Shown: positions 8,893 through 17,503, numbered from the stretch's first letter. The stretch is DNA of 64,000 nt from an uncultured Actinomycetes bacterium (GCA_900314645.1 OMWB01000013.1:37149-101148), one strand, 5' to 3'. Translations and numbers: made by a program. The notes: generated by a model not told the origin, from the sequence alone.

Positions 8893-9351
8893 ATGCTGGA
8901 AGTCGGAACCAAGGCACCGGAATTCTCCCTGCCCGATCAAGACGGCACCGTACGGAGCCTCGCGGATTACCGCGGCCAGAAGGTGGTGCTCTACTTCTAT
9001 CCCAAGGACATGACCAGCGGCTGCACCAGCCAGGCGTGCTCGTTTGGCGAGATGTACCCGCAGTTCCGCGAGAAGGGCGCTGTGATCATCGGCGTGAGCA
9101 AAGACACCGTCGCGTCGCACAAGCGCTTCGAGGAGAAGTACGGCCTGCCGTTCACGCTGCTCGCGGATCCCTCGATGGAGGTCCTCAAGGCATACGACGT
9201 GCTGGTAGAGGGCCTCACAAAGGCGGGCAAGGTCTCATACAAGACCATCCGCACCACCTACCTCATCGACGAGGAGGGCACCATCACGCGCGCATTTGGC
9301 AAGGTGAAGGCCAAGGAGAACGCGCAGCAGATGCTGGACGTGCTCGACTAG
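8893..9351 (+). CDS. bcp: Thioredoxin-dependent peroxiredoxin, BCP/PrxQ type
   Basis: 152 residues, ATG with AAGGAGG upstream. The active-site segment is YFYPKDMTSGCTSQACSF, placing the peroxidatic Cys at 44 and the resolving Cys at 49, the usual five-residue spacing of PrxQ. Downstream GVSKDTVASHKRFEEKYGLPF is the conserved family segment. It reduces hydrogen peroxide and organic hydroperoxides in the cytoplasm with thioredoxin as reductant, important for an anaerobe exposed to oxygen. Single gene with its own promoter region at 8820-8890. Confidence 0.93.
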   Translation: MLEVGTKAPEFSLPDQDGTVRSLADYRGQKVVLYFYPKDMTSGCTSQACSFGEMYPQFREKGAVIIGVSKDTVASHKRFEEKYGLPFTLLADPSMEVLKAYDVLVEGLTKAGKVSYKTIRTTYLIDEEGTITRAFGKVKAKENAQQMLDVLD

Positions 9352-9378
9352 CTGCGATTCGTTTGCCGCCGCGGCCGT

Positions 9379-9936
9379 CTACTTGGCGGCCGCGGCCAGA
9401 TCAGCCGCCCACTCCTCCTTGGTGATGCGGCTCACGTGGCCGACGCGCACCTCGTGCATGAGCGGCACCTCCACCTCATCGGTTCTCCACTGATAGCGGA
9501 AGCCGCACTTCTCCTGCACGCGGCGCGACTTGTCGTTGCCCTCGTAGTAGCCAATCCACACGCAGCGCATGCCCAGGTCCTCAAAGGCGTGGCGGAGCAT
9601 CTCGCGCACGGCCTCCGGCATCATGCCGCGGCCCCAGTACGGCTTGCCCAGCCAGTAACCCATCTCGCACTCGTCGTCGCGCTCGGTCATGTCGGTATGG
9701 CCGTTGAGCTTGAGGGCGACCGTGCCAATGGGGCGACCCGTCTCCTTCAGGCAGATCGCGTAGGTCTCGGGCTCGGAAAGCACGGCGTGCAGGACCTCGC
9801 GACTCTCCTCCACACTGCTATGCGCCGGCCACCCCGCGATAGGTCCCACGTCGGGGTCCTTGGCGTACAGGTACAGGTCTTCCGCGTCCGCATCTTCCCA
9901 CGGACGAAGCGTGAGGCGTTCAGTCTCCAGAGTCAT
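9379..9936 (-). CDS. GNAT acetyltransferase, RimJ/RimL type
   Basis: 185 residues from ATG 9936 with AAAGGAG upstream. The N-terminus LETERLTLRPWEDADAEDLY and the acetyl-CoA loop region (EMGYWLGKPYWGRGMMPEAV, then VWIGYYEGNDKSRRVQEKCGF) are typical for Acetyltransf_3 proteins. Such enzymes acetylate N-termini of ribosomal proteins or small amines. The stop lies in a GC-rich inverted repeat shared with the region after bcp, so the two convergent genes may share a terminator. Confidence 0.85.
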   Translation of the reverse strand: MTLETERLTLRPWEDADAEDLYLYAKDPDVGPIAGWPAHSSVEESREVLHAVLSEPETYAICLKETGRPIGTVALKLNGHTDMTERDDECEMGYWLGKPYWGRGMMPEAVREMLRHAFEDLGMRCVWIGYYEGNDKSRRVQEKCGFRYQWRTDEVEVPLMHEVRVGHVSRITKEEWAADLAAAAK

Positions 9937-9976
9937 GTGCCGCTCCTTTGCGCGATCTGAAACGTACCTACCGATG

Positions 9977-10750
9977 CTACACCGTCAGCTCGCCCGTCGA
10001 GAAGAGCGCCGCTTGGCCCAAAAGCACCACGCGGTCCCCGTGCAGCTCGCACAGCATCTCGCCGCCGCGCGCCGAAGCCTGATACGCACTGATGGTGTCC
10101 TTCCCCAGGCGCCCGGCCCAGTACGGCGCGATCATGCAGTGCACGGAGCCGGTCACGGGGTCCTCGTCAATGGCAATCTTGGGCGCGAAGAACCGTGAGG
10201 TGCAGTCGTGCGTGGCGGCTGGCGCCGTCACGGCAACGCCCATGCCATCCAGCTGGGCAACCTTCTCAAAGTCAGGCTTCATCTCTCGGACAATGCGCTC
10301 GTCGTCGTAAACAAGCAGCAGGTCACGGTCCTTGTAGGCCTCCCGCGGGCGAGCGCCCAGCGCCTCGGCCATCGCATCGGTGACGGGCACCTCGTGGCAG
10401 ACGTACGCCGGGAAGTCCAGCGAGATATGGTCCCCGCGCCGTCCTACAAACAGGCCGCCGCTCATGGTGTGGAAGGTAATGCTCTCAGCGTCCGGCTCGT
10501 AGAAGTTGAGCAGCACAAATGCCGTGGCGAGCGTGGCGTGCCCGCACAGGTCAACCTCGCTGTTGGGCGTGAACCAGCGAAGGCGATAGCCATCCTCCTC
10601 GCGCACGGTGAACGCTGTCTCGGAGAAGTTGTTTTCAAACGCGATGCTCATCATCAGCGACTCACTCGGCCACGAGTCAAGCACGCACACGGCGGCCTGA
10701 TTGCCGTGGAAGACCTCTCGCGTAAACGCGTCAACGATATACTGCTTCAT
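9977..10750 (-). CDS. PhzF-family isomerase/epimerase-like protein
   Basis: 257 residues from ATG 10750. The family marks are VDAFTREVFHGNQAAVCVL at the N-terminus, FSETAFT with the conserved Glu that acts as general acid/base, RWFTPNSEVDLCGHATLA, and EDPVTGSVHCMIAPYWA near the C-terminus. PhzF-like proteins have a two-lobed diaminopimelate-epimerase fold and catalyse isomerisations; outside phenazine producers the substrate is unknown. No phenazine genes are present. Confidence 0.9.
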   Translation of the reverse strand: MKQYIVDAFTREVFHGNQAAVCVLDSWPSESLMMSIAFENNFSETAFTVREEDGYRLRWFTPNSEVDLCGHATLATAFVLLNFYEPDAESITFHTMSGGLFVGRRGDHISLDFPAYVCHEVPVTDAMAEALGARPREAYKDRDLLLVYDDERIVREMKPDFEKVAQLDGMGVAVTAPAATHDCTSRFFAPKIAIDEDPVTGSVHCMIAPYWAGRLGKDTISAYQASARGGEMLCELHGDRVVLLGQAALFSTGELTV

Positions 10751-10788
10751 GGTTAGCACCCCTTGGACGTGCGGTTCATTCGAGCATT

Positions 10789-10998
10789 CTACTCCACGCG
10801 CTCGATGATGAGCTCGCACGAACCGTCCTCGAGGGAGTTGTACTCGTCCAGGTGGACGTGCGCGCCAGGCTGCCCGTCAGCCAGATCAAGCAGGATGTTT
10901 GCCAGAGAGACCATGCCCTCGCGGTTGGCCGAAATGGTCACCTCGTCGCCGCGGACGGCCGCCCGAATCTCAAAGCCATCCTCCCACCAGATGCGCAT
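10789..10998 (-). CDS. Imm32-like small immunity protein
   Basis: 69 residues, ATG 10998 with GGGAG/GAGG upstream. The pattern ISANREGMVSLANILLDLA ... GAHVHLDEYNSLEDGSCELIIERV fits what I know of the Imm32 family found beside polymorphic toxins. No toxin partner is adjacent, so it may be an orphan immunity gene protecting against neighbours' toxins. Assignment is from memory of the family pattern. Confidence 0.6.
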   Translation of the reverse strand: MRIWWEDGFEIRAAVRGDEVTISANREGMVSLANILLDLADGQPGAHVHLDEYNSLEDGSCELIIERVE

Positions 10999-11046
10999 GC
11001 CTCGCTCTCCCTTCGTCTGCAACGCGGGTTCGGAACCCGTGTCCCA

Positions 11047-11076
11047 CATGGCAGAGGGGGTAACCCCCTTTGCCAT
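11047..11076. repeat. 30-bp palindrome (family A copy)
   Basis: Half-site CATGGCAGAGGGGGT with its near complement. Further copies are at 12411-12530 and 13771-13896; a relative with TGTCAAAGGGGGT arms is at 18345. Confidence 0.75.
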
Positions 11077-11083
11077 GAGGACC

Positions 11084-11431
11084 CTAGTCCTTGCCACTCC
11101 CCGCATGATCGCGGCACCAGCGGGCAATCTCGGCAATAAGCTGCAGGTCAATGCGCCCGTACGGAAACTGAATCGCACCCTTTGAATGCTTGAATCCCCG
11201 CTCGTCAAGCACAGGCGAGAACTCGCTGACCGCCTCTGGTCCGGGATAGATGCCCACATGCCGCTTGGCCGCGGAAAAGTGGATGATGTTCTTCCCGAAG
11301 GTCGGCATTCCCCAGTTGATCCACTCCCGCTCGTCCGGAAGGACGGCACGGATAACCTCGTACACCTCAAGCAGCTCTGGACGGTGCGCCTCGTCAGCTT
11401 GGCTGATATACGCCTGGAATTCCTCGGTCAT
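11084..11431 (-). CDS. DUF1801/YdhG-like protein
   Basis: 115 residues. INWGMPTFG ... AAKRHVGIYPGPEAV ... KGAIQFPYGRID follows the pattern of DUF1801 (YdhG/frataxin-like) proteins, small cytoplasmic proteins of about this length. Some members have been called iron chaperones, but the function is not settled. Neighbouring small DUF genes on the same strand (11474, 11881) suggest a loose cluster of accessory housekeeping genes rather than an operon, because repeats intervene. Confidence 0.8.
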   Translation of the reverse strand: MTEEFQAYISQADEAHRPELLEVYEVIRAVLPDEREWINWGMPTFGKNIIHFSAAKRHVGIYPGPEAVSEFSPVLDERGFKHSKGAIQFPYGRIDLQLIAEIARWCRDHAGSGKD

Positions 11432-11473
11432 GTAGACTCCCTCATCGCTTCCGCCTGCATCATTATCTGCCCT

Positions 11474-11860
11474 CTACCGGCGCTTAGCCTCGGCAAATGC
11501 GTACGCCTCTTCCAGCCACGAAAGCAGCTCGTCGTCAATCTCGTCCGCACCACCAATGACAATATGCGTGGTCCACCTGCCTGGATATGGCTCGCACTTC
11601 ACGGCAACACGCGGCGAATCCAGCGGGTACGCAAGCCCCAACGTTATGACGAGGAACGGACTGGGCAGCTCCGCCTTCCGCTTCACCCGCTGGAACGACG
11701 CGCACGCAAAGACATGCCGATTGAAGAAGGTAATCTGCGTCTTCTGCACCCTCCGGCCAGCATCGGGAAAGAGTTCGTAAAGCTGCGCCTCGAAAGCCTC
11801 GTACAGCGGTAGCGCCTCCTCGTGGCCATCAAAGAACCGCAGCGTATCGGCATCGAGCAT
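11474..11860 (-). CDS. DUF5655-type protein
   Basis: 128 residues from ATG 11860 with GGAGGG upstream. The sequence RRVQKTQITFFNRHVFACASF and VAVKCEPYPGRWTTHIVI fits the DUF5655 pattern, a small soluble domain of unknown role. It is separated from its neighbours by short gaps on the same strand. Confidence 0.7.
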   Translation of the reverse strand: MLDADTLRFFDGHEEALPLYEAFEAQLYELFPDAGRRVQKTQITFFNRHVFACASFQRVKRKAELPSPFLVITLGLAYPLDSPRVAVKCEPYPGRWTTHIVIGGADEIDDELLSWLEEAYAFAEAKRR

Positions 11861-11880
11861 GGTTACCGCCCTCCACGCCG

Positions 11881-12396
11881 CTACACACGCAGCACGCCGC
11901 GCCAGCCACGCACGCCGTAGTACGAGTCCGCGCCGTTGTGGAACGTGAACACGCGGCCATAGCGCCGCTCGCAGAAGATGGCCCCACCCAGCTGCCGCAC
12001 GTCATCCGGCGCCAAGATCCAGCTCGAGGTCTTCAGATCAAGCTCTATCAGCTCCTGCAGCGCACGATACTGAGACTCGTTCATCAGCGTCACGCCCATG
12101 GCCTCGGCCTGCGCCACGGCACTCCCTGCCGGCGGGTTCTTCTTCCTGCGGCGCAGCGCCTCGTCGTCATAGCAGAGGCTTCGACGCCCCTTGGGGGACT
12201 CCTTCGCGCAATCGCAGATGAGCATGCCCTCCCCAGGCAGCGCGACAACCGCGGGCTCTCCCCCGGTCTCCTCCATCCGGGCCACAGCCTCCAGAGCGCC
12301 CGGATTAGCGGCAAGCCGCTCTGCAACCTGCTCCCAGACCAAACCAGGATGCAGTTCCGGATGCTCCTCAAAACGCTTCTTCATCAGGTCAAGCAT
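11881..12396 (-). CDS. DUF4256-type protein
   Basis: 171 residues. The start is ATG 12396 because GGAGG stands just upstream; codons before that belong to palindromic repeats. MLDLMKKRFEEHPELHPGLVW, then LSRYDDEALRRRKKNPP-like residues (read as LCYDDEALRRRKKNPPAGS) and SWILAPDDVRQLGGAIFCERRYGRVFTFHNGADSYY are typical of DUF4256. Function unknown; cytoplasmic. Upstream lies a dense repeat cluster. Confidence 0.85.
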   Translation of the reverse strand: MLDLMKKRFEEHPELHPGLVWEQVAERLAANPGALEAVARMEETGGEPAVVALPGEGMLICDCAKESPKGRRSLCYDDEALRRRKKNPPAGSAVAQAEAMGVTLMNESQYRALQELIELDLKTSSWILAPDDVRQLGGAIFCERRYGRVFTFHNGADSYYGVRGWRGVLRV

Positions 12397-12410
12397 GGTG
12401 TACCTCCTAA

Positions 12411-12530
12411 CATGGCAGAAGGGGTTACCCCCTTTGCCATGACCCCCTTTGCCATGAGCCTCCTCGCATATGGCAGAAGGGGTTATGGCAGAAGGGGTTA
12501 CCCCCTTTGCCATGGCCCCCTTTGCCATGA
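12411..12530. repeat. Cluster of nested family A palindromes
   Basis: Complete units at 12411-12441 and 12485-12513 and half-units at 12441-12456, 12469-12484 and 12514-12530. The halves are ATGGCAGAAGGGGTTA and CCCCCTTTGCCAT. The nested layout suggests repeated insertion or duplication of units into each other. Confidence 0.75.
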
Positions 12531-12726
12531 ACATATCCGATGCGCGCCGTCACGACGAGCGCATGACCAGCCTTCATGCCCAGCGGCCACATCAGCTGTA
12601 TAGGCGGCACGTCGGCAGCCTCGTGGCATCCCACGAACAATGGTATTCTGAGCATCTCATTACTCGCATTGAAGCGTTGCCTAAATCAGCGCCGTGACGC
12701 CCACCGGACTCGATCAAAGGAAACCC

Positions 12727-13761
12727 ATGCTGAGCTCCATCCTCTTCCCACCAGCTGTCTTCTGGGCACTGCTGGCCGTATCGTTCCACAAAGACCGAAG
12801 CAGGTACCGCAATTGCTACCTGCTGTTCTTCGCGCTCTTTTCCTCGGTCATCGCCCTGGTGCGGCTGGCAGGGCCTTTCCAGGGCACCATCGTCGCGGTC
12901 TTCGCCTGGGGCGTGCTCCTCACCCTCCTAATCGTGCCGTTCTTCCTAGTGTGGAACGGCATCGTTATGCTGAGGCGCGAAGGGCGGAGCCTCGGCAACC
13001 TGCTCTCCCTTGGCCTCGGACTGGCCGTAGGTTTTGGCGAGGTAGCTGCGTTTCTCGCCGTCATCATGCCAGAGATCGCCGGTGACAGTTGGGACGGAGC
13101 AAACTACCTCTTCCAGATCAGCCGTCTGGGCATGTTTGCGAGCGTCTCGGTGTTCTACTTCTCGATGGCGTTCGTCGTGTTCATGCTGTATTGCGTCTTT
13201 CTGCAGATCATCCCGCACAAGCGCGACTTCGATTACATCATCATCCACGGGGCCGGGCTGCTCGACGGCGACCGTATGTCCAAGCTTTTGGCAGACCGGC
13301 TGGACAAGGCGATCGAGGTCTACCGCAAGGATCCCACGCCGCCCGTGTTGATCCCCTCTGGCGGGCAGGGCTCCGACGAGACCATCTCTGAGGCCGAGGC
13401 GATGCAGCGATACCTGCTGGAAAAGGGCATTCCGGCTGACCACATCATCAAGGAGGACCAGTCCGCCACGACCTTCGAGAACCTGAAGAACTCGAAGGAG
13501 ATCATCGACGCGCAGGAAGGCAGCAAGTACACCGCGCTCGTCTCCAGCAACTACCACGTGTACCGGGCGCTCAGGTACTGCCGAAAGATCGGCCTGAAGT
13601 GCGTGGGCATCGGCAGCCACGTGGCGTTCTACTACTGGCCGAGCGCGCTGATCCGCGAGTTCATCGCGGTCCACGCCGAGACAAAGCACCTCATCATGCT
13701 GCTGGCTGGGTGGATCCTGCTGATGCTGCCGCTCTACCTTGCGTACTTCCCCGCGTGGTAG
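12727..13761 (+). CDS. YdcF/SanA-type (DUF218) membrane protein
   Basis: 344 residues, start ATG 12727 after AAAGGA. The N-terminal ~160 residues hold about five membrane helices. The DUF218 domain follows: DYIIIHGAGLLDGDRMSKLL, VLIPSGGQGSDETISEA, IKEDQSATTFENLKNSKEII and a C-terminal SNYHVYRALRYCRKIGL, then a final membrane segment. Related proteins (YdcF, ElyC, SanA) act in envelope integrity or bind nucleotides/lipid carriers. Its 3' end is duplicated downstream together with a palindrome. Confidence 0.85.
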   Translation: MLSSILFPPAVFWALLAVSFHKDRSRYRNCYLLFFALFSSVIALVRLAGPFQGTIVAVFAWGVLLTLLIVPFFLVWNGIVMLRREGRSLGNLLSLGLGLAVGFGEVAAFLAVIMPEIAGDSWDGANYLFQISRLGMFASVSVFYFSMAFVVFMLYCVFLQIIPHKRDFDYIIIHGAGLLDGDRMSKLLADRLDKAIEVYRKDPTPPVLIPSGGQGSDETISEAEAMQRYLLEKGIPADHIIKEDQSATTFENLKNSKEIIDAQEGSKYTALVSSNYHVYRALRYCRKIGLKCVGIGSHVAFYYWPSALIREFIAVHAETKHLIMLLAGWILLMLPLYLAYFPAW

Positions 13762-13770
13762 GCGCCGCCA

Positions 13771-13896
13771 CATGGCAGAAGGGGTTACCCCCTTTGCCAT
13801 CATGGCAGAAGGGGTTACCCCCTTTGCCATGCCCTTGCGTACTTCCCCGCGTGGTAGACGCCGCCACATGGCAGAAGGGGTTACCCCCTTTGCCAT
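13771..13896. repeat. Three family A palindromes with duplicated gene end
   Basis: Copies at 13771-13800, 13801-13830 and 13867-13896. The 64 bases 13737-13800 (last codons and stop of the YdcF-type gene plus one palindrome) recur at 13833-13896 with one change, so the unit moved or duplicated with flanking DNA. Confidence 0.8.
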
Positions 13897-13903
13897 CACG
13901 CCG

Positions 13904-14608
13904 CTAGAAGAAATCCGCCATGTCCCACGCCGTTATGATGCCAAGCAGCTTCTCTCTCTGCTTTCCATTGGCCGTGACAAACACCATGCACAGCCGCTCG
14001 CGACGCTTAAGCGCGTCCAGGAACATCTCCGCGATTTCCGTTGCAAGCAAGCCTTCGCTCACAAACCTGAATGTCTCACCCACGTGCTTGTCCAGCGGAA
14101 GCAGGCCCTTCATCTTCTCGAAGGTGTCGTCCTCGGTGATCTCCACGACCTCGTCCGTGTTCATGTGGGCCACCAACGTGTTCTCACTAAACACACCCAC
14201 CACGAACCCGTCCTGAAGAATCGGCACGTGCGTATACGAGTTGCGGGCCATCGTCCTCATTGCCGGCCGGATACGGTCTTGCAGGCTCACAGAGTACAGC
14301 TGCCGCGTTTTGGTGCAGATGTGGATCGCTTTGGGTATTTCCGCGACCCGCGAGAGGATGTTCCGCATGGTCTGGACCATGCCCTCGCTGGGGATGATGG
14401 CGTAGTCGTCGTTGACCAGCTCGTTGTGCTGCAGGAAGTTTCGCACCTCACGGCAGTAGTCCAGCTCGTCTTTGATGTTGCGGTAATCCCGATCGTTTCT
14501 GGCAAGCCACGCCAACGCGCCCTCGCCAGAAGGCACGGGGTACCGGTCACGGATTGCCTTCTCCAAGCGACTGTACAGGTCAAGGTACTCGCGCGTCCGC
14601 TCGTTCAC
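13904..14608 (-). CDS. CBS-domain protein
   Basis: 234 residues from GTG 14608. Residues 1-90 are helical (YLDLYSRLEKAIRDRYP, DRDYRNIKDELDYCREVRNFLQH). Residues about 92-230 hold two CBS-like units (YTHVPILQDGFVVGVFSENTL; CMVFVTANGKQREKLLGIITAWDMADFF). Such proteins sense adenine nucleotides and regulate partners. No fused transporter or enzyme is present, so it may act as a free regulatory module. Confidence 0.75.
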   Translation of the reverse strand: MNERTREYLDLYSRLEKAIRDRYPVPSGEGALAWLARNDRDYRNIKDELDYCREVRNFLQHNELVNDDYAIIPSEGMVQTMRNILSRVAEIPKAIHICTKTRQLYSVSLQDRIRPAMRTMARNSYTHVPILQDGFVVGVFSENTLVAHMNTDEVVEITEDDTFEKMKGLLPLDKHVGETFRFVSEGLLATEIAEMFLDALKRRERLCMVFVTANGKQREKLLGIITAWDMADFF

Positions 14609-14793
14609 CGTCTACTTCCCCACCCTCAGGTACGTCGCCTCCCTGCGATGCAGCTTTCTGACCAGCTTACCCTTACTGGACGGAAAGGGCGACGACGTAT
14701 CACGCGAGCGCGGCTGGGAAAACCGTCCGCCACCTGCGCGAGCCGCTGCCGTACAATGCCGAGAAGACCTCTCGCGAGACCTGGAGGGTATAC

Positions 14794-15267
14794 ATGCGGT
14801 TCGGTTTCTCAATTGTCGGCGCCGTGTTCCTGGCGATGCTCTTCATCCCCAACATCAAGTGGGCGAAGCACCAGCCCCTCGGATATGAGGAGCTTTCCCA
14901 GCACGAGGACAAGACGCTGCTCGCATTCGAGCGAGTCGGCCAGGTGCTGACCACCACCTCGGCCGTCGTGTTCGTCTGCCCGCGGGGGTTCTCGTTCCCG
15001 TGGGTCCTCTGGCTGGCAGCCGCCTGCGTGCTGATGGCTCTCTACGAGGTCGCGTGGGTCCGCTACTTCAGGGACGGGGAGAAACTCGACGGCATGTACC
15101 AGCCCCTTGGCCCCATTCCCGTGCCCATAGCGAGTTTGCCGGTTGCCGCTTTCCTGCTCTTGGGCATCTGGTGTCAGTCGCCCATCGCCGTGGTCAGCGC
15201 CGTAATTCTGGGCATCGGCCATATCGGCATCCACCTTGGCCACCTGCGCGAGCTATCGGCGCGCTAG
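14794..15267 (+). CDS. Small integral membrane protein
   Basis: 157 residues, ATG with GGAGGG upstream. About four to five hydrophobic segments, a soluble loop with HQPLGYEELSQHEDK, and VRYFRDGEKLDGMYQP between segments. I do not recognise the family. The next gene, an acetyltransferase, starts 15 bases after its stop and is probably co-transcribed. Confidence 0.65.
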   Translation: MRFGFSIVGAVFLAMLFIPNIKWAKHQPLGYEELSQHEDKTLLAFERVGQVLTTTSAVVFVCPRGFSFPWVLWLAAACVLMALYEVAWVRYFRDGEKLDGMYQPLGPIPVPIASLPVAAFLLLGIWCQSPIAVVSAVILGIGHIGIHLGHLRELSAR

Positions 15268-15282
15268 CTGGAAGGGGCATGC

Positions 15283-15726
15283 ATGGCAACGCTGAGAGAG
15301 CTTGACAGCTCGGACTTTGACGACATCAAGACGCTCTTTCGTGGCGTGTTCACCCAGCCGCCTTGGAACGACGACTGGAGCGACGAAGCGCAGCTTGACG
15401 CGTACCTCAAGGACCTGATGGGCGCGCGGACGCCGCTGACGCTGGGCCTTATTGAGGACGGAGAGCTCATCGGGCTCTCGCTGGGCAGCATCAAGCACTG
15501 GTACGAAGGCACCGAATACGTCATAGACGAGCTCTGCATCAGGACGGACCTGCAGGGAAAGGGCTACGGGACGCGGTTCCTCGCGTTGATTGAAGAGCAC
15601 CTGCGGGGCCTTGACCTGCACGTTATTTACCTGACGACGGACCGCGACGTCCCCGCGTTTGGGTTCTATCTCTCCCATGGGTTCAAGGGGGCACCGACGG
15701 ACGTGGCGCTCTACAAGGTGTTCTGA
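15283..15726 (+). CDS. GNAT acetyltransferase
   Basis: 147 residues with GAAGGGG before the ATG. The acetyl-CoA pocket is visible as LCIRTDLQGKGYGTRFLALI (the QGKGYG loop) at about residues 84-103, followed by YLTTDRDVPAFGFYLSHGF. Typical size for a single GNAT domain. Substrate unknown. It follows the membrane protein gene closely. Confidence 0.85.
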   Translation: MATLRELDSSDFDDIKTLFRGVFTQPPWNDDWSDEAQLDAYLKDLMGARTPLTLGLIEDGELIGLSLGSIKHWYEGTEYVIDELCIRTDLQGKGYGTRFLALIEEHLRGLDLHVIYLTTDRDVPAFGFYLSHGFKGAPTDVALYKVF

Positions 15727-15784
15727 CGAAGCGCAACCCCACGCAGCGTGCGCTGAGCGACGAATCATCAATCTATGCACTATT

Positions 15785-15808
15785 CGCCCCCGGTGATGGC
15801 GGGGCTTT
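15785..15808 (+). terminator. Weak intrinsic terminator
   Basis: GCCCC (15785-15789) pairs with GGGGC (15800-15804), followed by four T. Lies about 60 bases after the acetyltransferase gene. Confidence 0.5.
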
Positions 15809-15870
15809 TGATGCGATGGCCATCGGCATATGTGAGTTCCGCGTTACAGATGCGCTCTTAGGAAGACCTG

Positions 15871-16010
15871 GTGATTCGTATGAAGAAGACACCCGTCCGA
15901 AGGTTTCTCGTCACCGCCCTCGTGGCTCTGCTCGCCGCGTTTGCGTTCGGCCTCCTGCCGCGCGTGACTCGTGCGGAGGCCTCGGCCGACCTCTCCGCGT
16001 TCGACCGACC
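15871..16010 (+). pseudogene. 5' fragment of a secreted-protein gene
   Basis: From GTG 15871 (or ATG 15880), with AGGAAG upstream, the frame encodes a clear signal peptide: MKKTPVRRF, a hydrophobic run FLVTALVALLAAFAFGLL, and a cleavage-like TRAEA. After about residue 45 it runs antisense into a minus-strand gene and ends at 16084. The body of the secreted protein is missing, so this is the stub left by a deletion. Confidence 0.55.
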
Positions 16011-16759
16011 GTCTCCATCGCAGTCTGAACATCGGCCATCCTGGCAACGGCCTCGACGAGCAATTCCTCATCTTGAATTCGGCTGAGGGCTTCCGAAACG
16101 ATTGTCTTATTCTTTGCCCGTGCGGCGACGTCAGCCAGCGATGCATCATCACTCATCTTGCCGAGAGCCTTCAAGGCGACGGCTTCCTTGTTCGAGCGGA
16201 TGGCAATACTAGCGAGTGTCTGATTCCAGCCATCCCAGCTGACATCGTCGAGAGCAGCGAGACACACCGACTCATCGGGGTCGAAGAGGGCAATCTCGCT
16301 CTTGGCCTCCTGAAGGCGGCCAAGCTTTTCGCAGGCAATTGCGCGCACGCGGTACGACTTGGCCGACATCGTCGCCAAGTGCAGCTTGCCGTGGTTCTTC
16401 TCTTTCGAAATGGCCCTGATGGCTGCCTGCTCATCGTCCTTGAGCCATGCGGGAGTCGTCAGCGCGGTGCCCACCGACTCTCCTATTGACGAGCCGATCG
16501 CACTGACGAAGAGCGCCGTAACGATGACGGAGGCAACTGCCGACTTGCGTATCCACTCGTCGGGGGTCCATACCCCTATAACGTCCCAGTGATACGCGAG
16601 GAATACGAAGACGAGTGTGACGAGGAACGAGACCACATAGGTGATCTTGCCTCCGTCTCCTCTTGCGATGACCTCGACGACGGTCGATGCAATTCCGCTC
16701 GCCACGACGGCGACGAACAGGTAGAAAAAGAACCCAACGCCGAAACTCGTGATCTCCAC
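15911..16759 (-). CDS. Membrane-anchored HEAT-like protein, C-terminally truncated by fusion
   Basis: 282 codons from GTG 16759, chosen because GGAGG precedes it. The N-terminus has three membrane segments (FGVGFFFYLFVAVVASGIAS; YVVSFLVTLVFVFLAYHW; VASVIVTALFVSAIGS). Residues about 115-255 look like short alpha-helical repeats (VRAIACEKLGRLQEAKSEI, SVCLAALDDVSWDGW, KEAVALKALGKMSDDASL). The last ~33 codons are Arg/Gly-rich and antisense to the signal-peptide stub, so the natural C-terminus has been lost near 16010. Function unknown. Confidence 0.55.
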   Translation of the reverse strand: MEITSFGVGFFFYLFVAVVASGIASTVVEVIARGDGGKITYVVSFLVTLVFVFLAYHWDVIGVWTPDEWIRKSAVASVIVTALFVSAIGSSIGESVGTALTTPAWLKDDEQAAIRAISKEKNHGKLHLATMSAKSYRVRAIACEKLGRLQEAKSEIALFDPDESVCLAALDDVSWDGWNQTLASIAIRSNKEAVALKALGKMSDDASLADVAARAKNKTIVSEALSRIQDEELLVEAVARMADVQTAMETVGRTRRGRPRPPHESRAAGGRTQTRRAEPRGR

Positions 16760-16900
16760 GCCAGGCCTCCTCGCGTCATCCGAACAGAGTGCTTGTGTAT
16801 ACGATACGGCCACTACCGTCAGGGCCGCTGAACCCACCTCCCATACTCGACCAGTGGTCAGTGGGCTTACGGCGTGAAGCGGGCGAAAGCTCCGCCGCGC

Positions 16901-17503
16901 TCATTTCCCCTGGGAGACGAGGAATCCCTTTATGGTCAGCAGGGCAAAGCAGATGACTCCGGCGTAGGGCTGCCTGGACACAATGAACACCATGACAGCG
17001 ACGACCGAGAGGGCCATGCCCACGATAAGGAGACGCTTGGCCCAAGCCTGGCTGTCGAGGTTGGCGACGGCCAGGCTGCAGGCCCCCTCTAGAACGATGG
17101 CGCAGATGATTGCTGCGAACGTGGACTTCAGCCAGGGGCTCACTCCCGTCAGCTCGAACAGGGCAACCGTGGCGGTGGAGTCCGGACCGTTCCCGAAGGC
17201 GGGAATGAACAGCAGCACGGCAAGGAGCACATCGAGCGCGCCGCAGATGAGCGAGCGGTACCTGTCCGCGAACGCGCGCTTCTCGTCCGCGGCCGCCTCG
17301 ATGATCTCGTCCGGGCAAATCAGCTCATCTATCGAGACGGAGAAAAAGCGGGACAGCGCCTTCAGCGAGTCTATGCTCGGGTAGCCCCTGCCGGACTCCC
17401 ACTTCGACACGGCCGTCCTCGAGACGTAGAGCGCCTCGGCAAGCTCTTCCTGCGTGAGCGACCTGCCCTTCCTCAGCTCCTGGAGCTTCTCGCTGAATTC
17501 CAT
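16901..17503 (-). CDS. XRE regulator with membrane C-terminus
   Basis: 200 residues from ATG 17503 (GGAAGG upstream). Residues 1-65: helix-turn-helix (LTQEELAEALYVSRTAVSKW). Residues about 83-200: four hydrophobic segments. This plan, an N-terminal HTH with membrane helices behind it, is common in Firmicutes and Coriobacteriia, where the protein probably senses membrane or ligand state and controls adjacent genes. It ends just downstream of and on the same strand as the PAP2 gene at 17530, so the two are likely an operon. Confidence 0.8.
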   Translation of the reverse strand: MEFSEKLQELRKGRSLTQEELAEALYVSRTAVSKWESGRGYPSIDSLKALSRFFSVSIDELICPDEIIEAAADEKRAFADRYRSLICGALDVLLAVLLFIPAFGNGPDSTATVALFELTGVSPWLKSTFAAIICAIVLEGACSLAVANLDSQAWAKRLLIVGMALSVVAVMVFIVSRQPYAGVICFALLTIKGFLVSQGK

